From NCBI GenBank assembly GCA_020248785.1, contig JADCGX010000140.1, positions 1-58,564 on the forward strand: a stretch of DNA of 58,564 nucleotides, read 5' to 3'. A program made the position numbers and the translations under genes. The notes under the pieces were generated by a model. It was not told the origin of the DNA, ran no database searches, and saw nothing but the letters and a program-made list of their open reading frames with translations. Shown one piece after another: positions 58,556 through 58,564 of the stretch. Source of the DNA: Burkholderiales bacterium. GTDB lineage: Bacteria > Pseudomonadota > Gammaproteobacteria > Burkholderiales > Burkholderiaceae_F. Numbering within the stretch: position 1 is the first letter of the stretch; each line of letters opens with the position of its first letter.

Positions 58556-58564
58556 CCCCCTCGG

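Overview
The window is GC-rich, densely packed chromosomal DNA from a motile betaproteobacterium, most likely in the Burkholderiales. That placement is inferred from gene content: two divergent flg clusters with flgMN, an flhB-flhA-flhF-flhG-fliA run, rsmD-coaD beside ftsY, and high-GC codon use. No database search was possible. I see no tRNA, rRNA, CRISPR array or prophage.

Layout. At 1-4656 (minus) there is a chemotaxis run transcribed cheZ-like > cheY > cheA > chemoreceptor, the receptor being cut by the window edge. At 4916-7406 (plus) a receiver/HisKA_3 kinase is followed by a NarL-type regulator and a YgbA-like protein. At 7590-13606 is a housekeeping block: ftsY, rsmD, coaD, a DUF418 membrane protein, an orphan secretin-domain protein, a MOSC protein and a ClpP-like peptidase. 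Two copies of a 114-bp palindromic MITE-like element lie here. At 13751-22860 (minus) is a signalling operon: a 1554-residue hybrid kinase, a REC-PAS-GGDEF-EAL protein and a GGDEF protein. At 23101-24405 is a divergent membrane kinase, followed by a 5'-truncated IS5-type transposase remnant. At 25088-30914 (minus) a kinase with ten PAS domains and a HisKA_2 core is followed by an ANTAR response regulator and a small zinc-ribbon membrane protein.

The flagellar part starts at 31029. flgBCDEFGHIJKL runs on the minus strand (41913 down to 31029). flgA, flgM and flgN run on the plus strand (42068-43586), with a good sigma-28 promoter before flgM. After a 0.9-kb stretch with no clear gene come a hybrid kinase, a membrane chemoreceptor, and a soluble receptor-like gene carrying a one-base frameshift. 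Then fliA, flhG, flhF, flhA, a 63-codon ORF and flhB lie on the minus strand, and an unrecognised 155-residue protein lies at the right end.

How it works together. FlhA/FlhB form the export gate. FlgB-L with FlgA build rod, rings, hook and junctions. FlgN chaperones FlgK/L, and FlgM holds FliA until the hook is finished. FliA then drives late genes, including flgM itself. The receptors, CheA, CheY and the putative CheZ-like phosphatase steer the motor. The c-di-GMP enzymes and multi-sensor kinases are plausible motile/sessile switches, but no direct link is visible in the sequence.

Most notable signals: the 10-PAS/HisKA_2/ANTAR set, the three-gene c-di-GMP phosphorelay, the MITE-like element that forms an entire intergenic space, the small CheZ-like protein, an FlhG whose Walker A motif is lost, and several families of degenerate intergenic repeats.
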